Assembly: GCA_031404155.1 (NCBI GenBank)
Contig: JANNGZ010000168.1
Coordinates: 1-7,530, forward strand
From: JANNGZ01 sp031404155
Lineage (GTDB): Bacteria > Pseudomonadota > Gammaproteobacteria > Burkholderiales > Burkholderiaceae_C
Direction: 5' to 3'
Length of the DNA: 7,530 bases
Of this stretch, positions 5,310 to 7,530 are shown in pieces. The notes under the pieces were generated by a model, which did not search any database, was not told the origin of the DNA, and saw nothing but the letters and a program-made list of their open reading frames with translations. Within the stretch, counting starts at the first letter, position 1. Every line of letters starts with the position of its first letter. Made by a program: the position numbers and the translations under genes.

Positions 5310-6371
5310 TCAGCTGAACAGGCGGCGCGCTACCGCGCTGCCGGCGGCCATGTCTCGCGCCTCGAGCGTGGTGTAGATCGTCTTCAGCTCGCCCGCGATC
5401 GTGGCGAAGTGGTGCAGCGTGATCGGCTTGCCGTCGTCGTCGACCAGCGTGCCTTCCACGTCCGCCGCCAGCCCCCGAGCCGCCTCCTGCCAGGCCGCGA
5501 AGGGCTCGGCGGCCTCGGCGCTTTGCGGCACGTCCAGGCTGAGGGTGAGCTCGCGCAGCACGGCCTGGTTGGGGTCGTCGGCCAATGCAGCCTGCGGGTC
5601 GAAGGAGATCACCAGCAGCGGCGGCGCGCCCTCCTCGGCGGCGGGCAGCACCAGGCGCCCGGCCACGCCCGCGGGCACGAAGCCATGCCGGGCCGCCACC
5701 TGCTGCACATAGCCGGGCGACCAGGCCACACCCTGGTCGCGCAGCTGCACCGTGAGCTGCACATCGTTCGGCGACGCAAAGTTGTCGAGTTCGCGGGCAC
5801 GCGCCACCACGTCGAGCATGTCCGGCAGGTCGGCCATCGCGGCGACACCTTCGGCAAAGCCCTGCACGAGTTGCACGAACTCGGAGTACTCGATCTCGTT
5901 GAGCGCGCCCGAGCGGTTGGCCATCTGCACGCCCACCTGCAGCTCGCCGTAGCGCTGGCCATGACGCTGGCCATCCGCGAGCTGCTCCCACTCGCCGCTG
6001 TCGGCGTTCAGGCCCTCGAAGTGCATCGGCTTGCTACCGGCGCGGCGCTGGGTCGGCAGGTGCGCAAGCACATGTTCGGCGCTCACCGGCGCTTCCAGCG
6101 TCAGCGTGGCGATGGCGTCGATCAGGGCGTCGACGCGGGGCGCACGCCGTGGCGCGCGCGGCTCGGGCGCAAAAGGCTCGGCGGCCGCGGCCGCGGCCGC
6201 ATCCGCGGCGCCATGCGCGCTGTGCAACAGCGACGGATCGACCCGCTCGGGCGTCGGCAGCACCACCGTCGCCCGCTTGGGCGTGGCCCGGCGCGCGCTC
6301 CAGACGCTGTGCGCCACCATCGCGGCCACCACCACCACCGCGACGAGCACCAGCGCCAGCGTGAGGCTCAC
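5310..6371 (-). CDS. zipA: Cell division protein ZipA (FtsZ-binding membrane anchor)
   Basis: An inner-membrane protein that tethers and stabilises FtsZ at the division site. It has 353 residues: an N-terminal membrane anchor at about 3-23 (LTLALVLVAVVVVAAMVAHSV) with no cleavage site, a basic stretch SARRATPKRAT, a variable Ala/Pro-rich linker to about 78 including an alanine tract at 58-64, and a folded C-terminal region. The latter includes VGVQMANRSGALNEIEYSEF (146-165) and the FtsZ-binding fold with LLVISFDP (252-259), LTLSLDVPQ (275-283) and ITLHHFATIAGEL (317-329). E. coli ZipA is 328 residues with the same layout. The start codon is GTG at 6371; an AGGG (6379-6382) lies 7 nt upstream of it. 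The position directly after smc and near ligA supports the call, since this order is typical of Burkholderiales. The C-terminal fold is recognised by pattern, with sequence conservation across ZipA being low. Confidence 0.9.
   Translation of the reverse strand: MSLTLALVLVAVVVVAAMVAHSVWSARRATPKRATVVLPTPERVDPSLLHSAHGAADAAAAAAAEPFAPEPRAPRRAPRVDALIDAIATLTLEAPVSAEHVLAHLPTQRRAGSKPMHFEGLNADSGEWEQLADGQRHGQRYGELQVGVQMANRSGALNEIEYSEFVQLVQGFAEGVAAMADLPDMLDVVARARELDNFASPNDVQLTVQLRDQGVAWSPGYVQQVAARHGFVPAGVAGRLVLPAAEEGAPPLLVISFDPQAALADDPNQAVLRELTLSLDVPQSAEAAEPFAAWQEAARGLAADVEGTLVDDDGKPITLHHFATIAGELKTIYTTLEARDMAAGSAVARRLFS
6181..6200 (-). repeat. GCGGCC hexamer repeat encoding the ZipA alanine tract
   Basis: Three full copies and a partial fourth of GCGGCC on the plus strand (in-frame Ala codons on the minus strand) fall in the ZipA linker, residues 58-64. 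As a 6-bp unit it can expand or contract without shifting the frame, so linker length may vary between strains. Confidence 0.75.
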
Positions 6372-6378
6372 TGGGGCA

Positions 6379-6382
6379 CCCT
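6379..6382 (-). promoter_or_regulatory. Shine-Dalgarno supporting the GTG start of zipA
   Basis: AGGG on the minus strand with a 7-nt spacer to GTG 6371. It supports the non-ATG start, which also places the membrane anchor at the very N-terminus as expected for ZipA. Confidence 0.55.
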
Positions 6383-6385
6383 AGA

Positions 6386-6403
6386 CGCGTCGCGTCGCGT
6401 CGC
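6386..6403. repeat. Short CGCGT tandem repeat between smc and zipA
   Basis: Three perfect copies of CGCGT (6386-6400) plus CGC lie in the 90-bp spacer between the smc stop and the zipA start, 14 bp upstream of the zipA GTG. This is probably a slippage tract. The rest of the spacer shows no clear terminator or promoter. Confidence 0.65.
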
Positions 6404-6461
6404 CGAGCGGGAGCATTCGCACTTGGGGTGGCCCGGCGTGCTCATCTGCGCACGGCCTTCG

Positions 6462-7530
6462 TCATGCCGCCTCCGCCAGGCTCACCGCGGCTTCCATGTC
6501 CACCGCCACGATGCGCGAGACGCCCTGCTCCTGCATGGTCACGCCGATCAACTGGCGCGCCATTTCCATCGCGATCTTGTTGTGGCTGATGAACAGGAAC
6601 TGGGTGCCCTCGCTCATCTCGTTGACCAGCTTGCAATAGCGCTCGGTGTTGGCGTCGTCCAGCGGCGCGTCCACCTCGTCGAGCAGGCAGAAAGGCGCCG
6701 GGTTGAGCTGGAAGATCGCGAACACCAGGGCGATGGCGGTCAGCGCCTTCTCGCCGCCCGAGAGCAGGTGGATCGTCGAGTTCTTCTTGCCCGGTGGCTG
6801 CGCCAGCACCTGCACACCGGCGTCGAGAATTTCGCCGCCGGTCATCACCAGCCGCGCGGTGCCGCCGCCGAACAGCGTGGGGAACATGCGGCCGAAGTGT
6901 TCGTTGACCTGGCGGAAGGTTTCCCCGAGCAGCTCGCGGGTTTCGAGGTCGATCTTGTGGATCGCGTCATCCAGGGTGCCGATCGCCTCGGTCAGGTCGG
7001 CCAGTTGCGCGTCGAGGAAACTTTTTCGCTCGCGCGAGCTGGTGAGTTCCTCCAGCGCGGCCAGGTTGACTGCGCCGAGCGCCTCCACCTCGCGGTGGAG
7101 GCGGTCGATCTCGCCTTGCAGGCCATTGAGGCGCACCTTGCCTGCTTCGATGCTCCGTGCCAGCGCGTCGAGGTCGACGGACGCGGCCTGCAATTGCTCC
7201 AGGTACTGCGCGCCGCCGAGCGCGGCGGCTTGCTCTTCGAGCTGCAGCTTGGTGATCTTCTCGCGCAGCGGGTCGAGGCTGCGTTCGATGCCCAACCGCT
7301 GTTCGTCGGCACCGCGCAGCTTGGCCGAGAGCTCGTCGTACTGGCTGCGTTGCGCGGCGAGCGACTGTTCGCGTTGCAGCCTGAGCGCGAGGGCTGTTTG
7401 CAAGCCCACCTGGGCCGAGACATCGGTGAGCCGCTCGAGCTCGTCCCGGGCCTGCGCCGCCGCCTGGACATTGGCCGCCACCTGCTGCGCCGAAGTTTCG
7501 ATCGAGCGTTGCAGCTCGCCGCGCCGTGCC
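6462..7530 (-). CDS. smc: Chromosome condensin ATPase Smc, C-terminal part (cut by the window edge)
   Basis: Smc dimers with ScpA/ScpB organise and segregate the chromosome using ATP. About 355 residues are visible; the N-terminal Walker A, first coiled coil and hinge lie beyond the right edge. The first half of the fragment is a charged, Leu/Ala/Gln/Glu-rich coiled coil, and the head follows. The ABC signature LSGGEKAL is at 6741-6764, Walker B FCLLDEVDAPLDDAN comes shortly after with Asp encoded at 6678-6680 followed by the catalytic Glu, and the H-loop is FISHNK. This arrangement (signature, Walker B, D-loop, H-loop within about 80 residues) is that of the Smc C-terminal head and not of RecN or MukB. 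The protein ends ...VSLAEAA with TGA at 6462-6464. A GTG at 7481 is in frame but internal to the coiled coil, so it is not the start. Confidence 0.97.
   Translation of the reverse strand, partial: ARRGELQRSIETSAQQVAANVQAAAQARDELERLTDVSAQVGLQTALALRLQREQSLAAQRSQYDELSAKLRGADEQRLGIERSLDPLREKITKLQLEEQAAALGGAQYLEQLQAASVDLDALARSIEAGKVRLNGLQGEIDRLHREVEALGAVNLAALEELTSSRERKSFLDAQLADLTEAIGTLDDAIHKIDLETRELLGETFRQVNEHFGRMFPTLFGGGTARLVMTGGEILDAGVQVLAQPPGKKNSTIHLLSGGEKALTAIALVFAIFQLNPAPFCLLDEVDAPLDDANTERYCKLVNEMSEGTQFLFISHNKIAMEMARQLIGVTMQEQGVSRIVAVDMEAAVSLAEAA

Noticed and set aside
5173..5376. A plus-strand 67-codon frame rich in Pro/Arg/Gly over the repeat pair
   Set aside because: It is a translation of the REP-like elements and then runs antisense into the end of zipA.
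1..7530. CRISPR array, tRNA or rRNA genes, or a complete insertion sequence
   Set aside because: No regularly spaced identical repeats, cloverleaf-like segments, rRNA signature stretches or transposase genes were seen on either strand.

Overview
This window is high-GC DNA from a bacterial chromosome, most likely a betaproteobacterium of the order Burkholderiales (Rubrivivax/Leptothrix-like). The reasons are the strongly G/C-biased third codon positions, the gene order smc-zipA-ligA, and a LigA carrying the MLSIRTETDT variant that I associate with Burkholderiales ligases. The genus is inference only.

Right and centre (minus strand, read right to left): the C-terminal part of the condensin ATPase gene smc (cut by the window edge), then zipA (FtsZ-binding division protein, GTG start), an atypical short-chain dehydrogenase-like NAD(P)-binding protein, and ligA (NAD-dependent DNA ligase). 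These genes serve chromosome organisation, septum assembly and DNA replication or repair. The dehydrogenase-like gene is the odd member. A pair of diverged, inverted REP-like elements separates it from zipA, and two GC-rich hairpins separate it from ligA, so it may be a later addition to a conserved housekeeping cluster.

Centre-left (plus strand): two small genes that I cannot assign to any family converge on ligA. The first encodes a very acidic 54-residue microprotein with a near-perfect Shine-Dalgarno sequence. The second, 23 bp further on, encodes a 186-residue protein with a clear signal peptide, a low-complexity Ala/Pro linker and an amphipathic beta-strand pattern. This pair is the least explained part of the window and the best candidate for something undescribed.

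Left (minus strand): a ROK-family sugar kinase very like E. coli Mak (manno/fructokinase), transcribed divergently from the microprotein gene across a 191-bp intergenic region. A perfect 17-bp inverted repeat lies just upstream of its start codon and overlaps its only Shine-Dalgarno-like bases. The last 285 bp on the left hold no gene that I can recognise. I saw no tRNA, rRNA, CRISPR array or complete insertion sequence.
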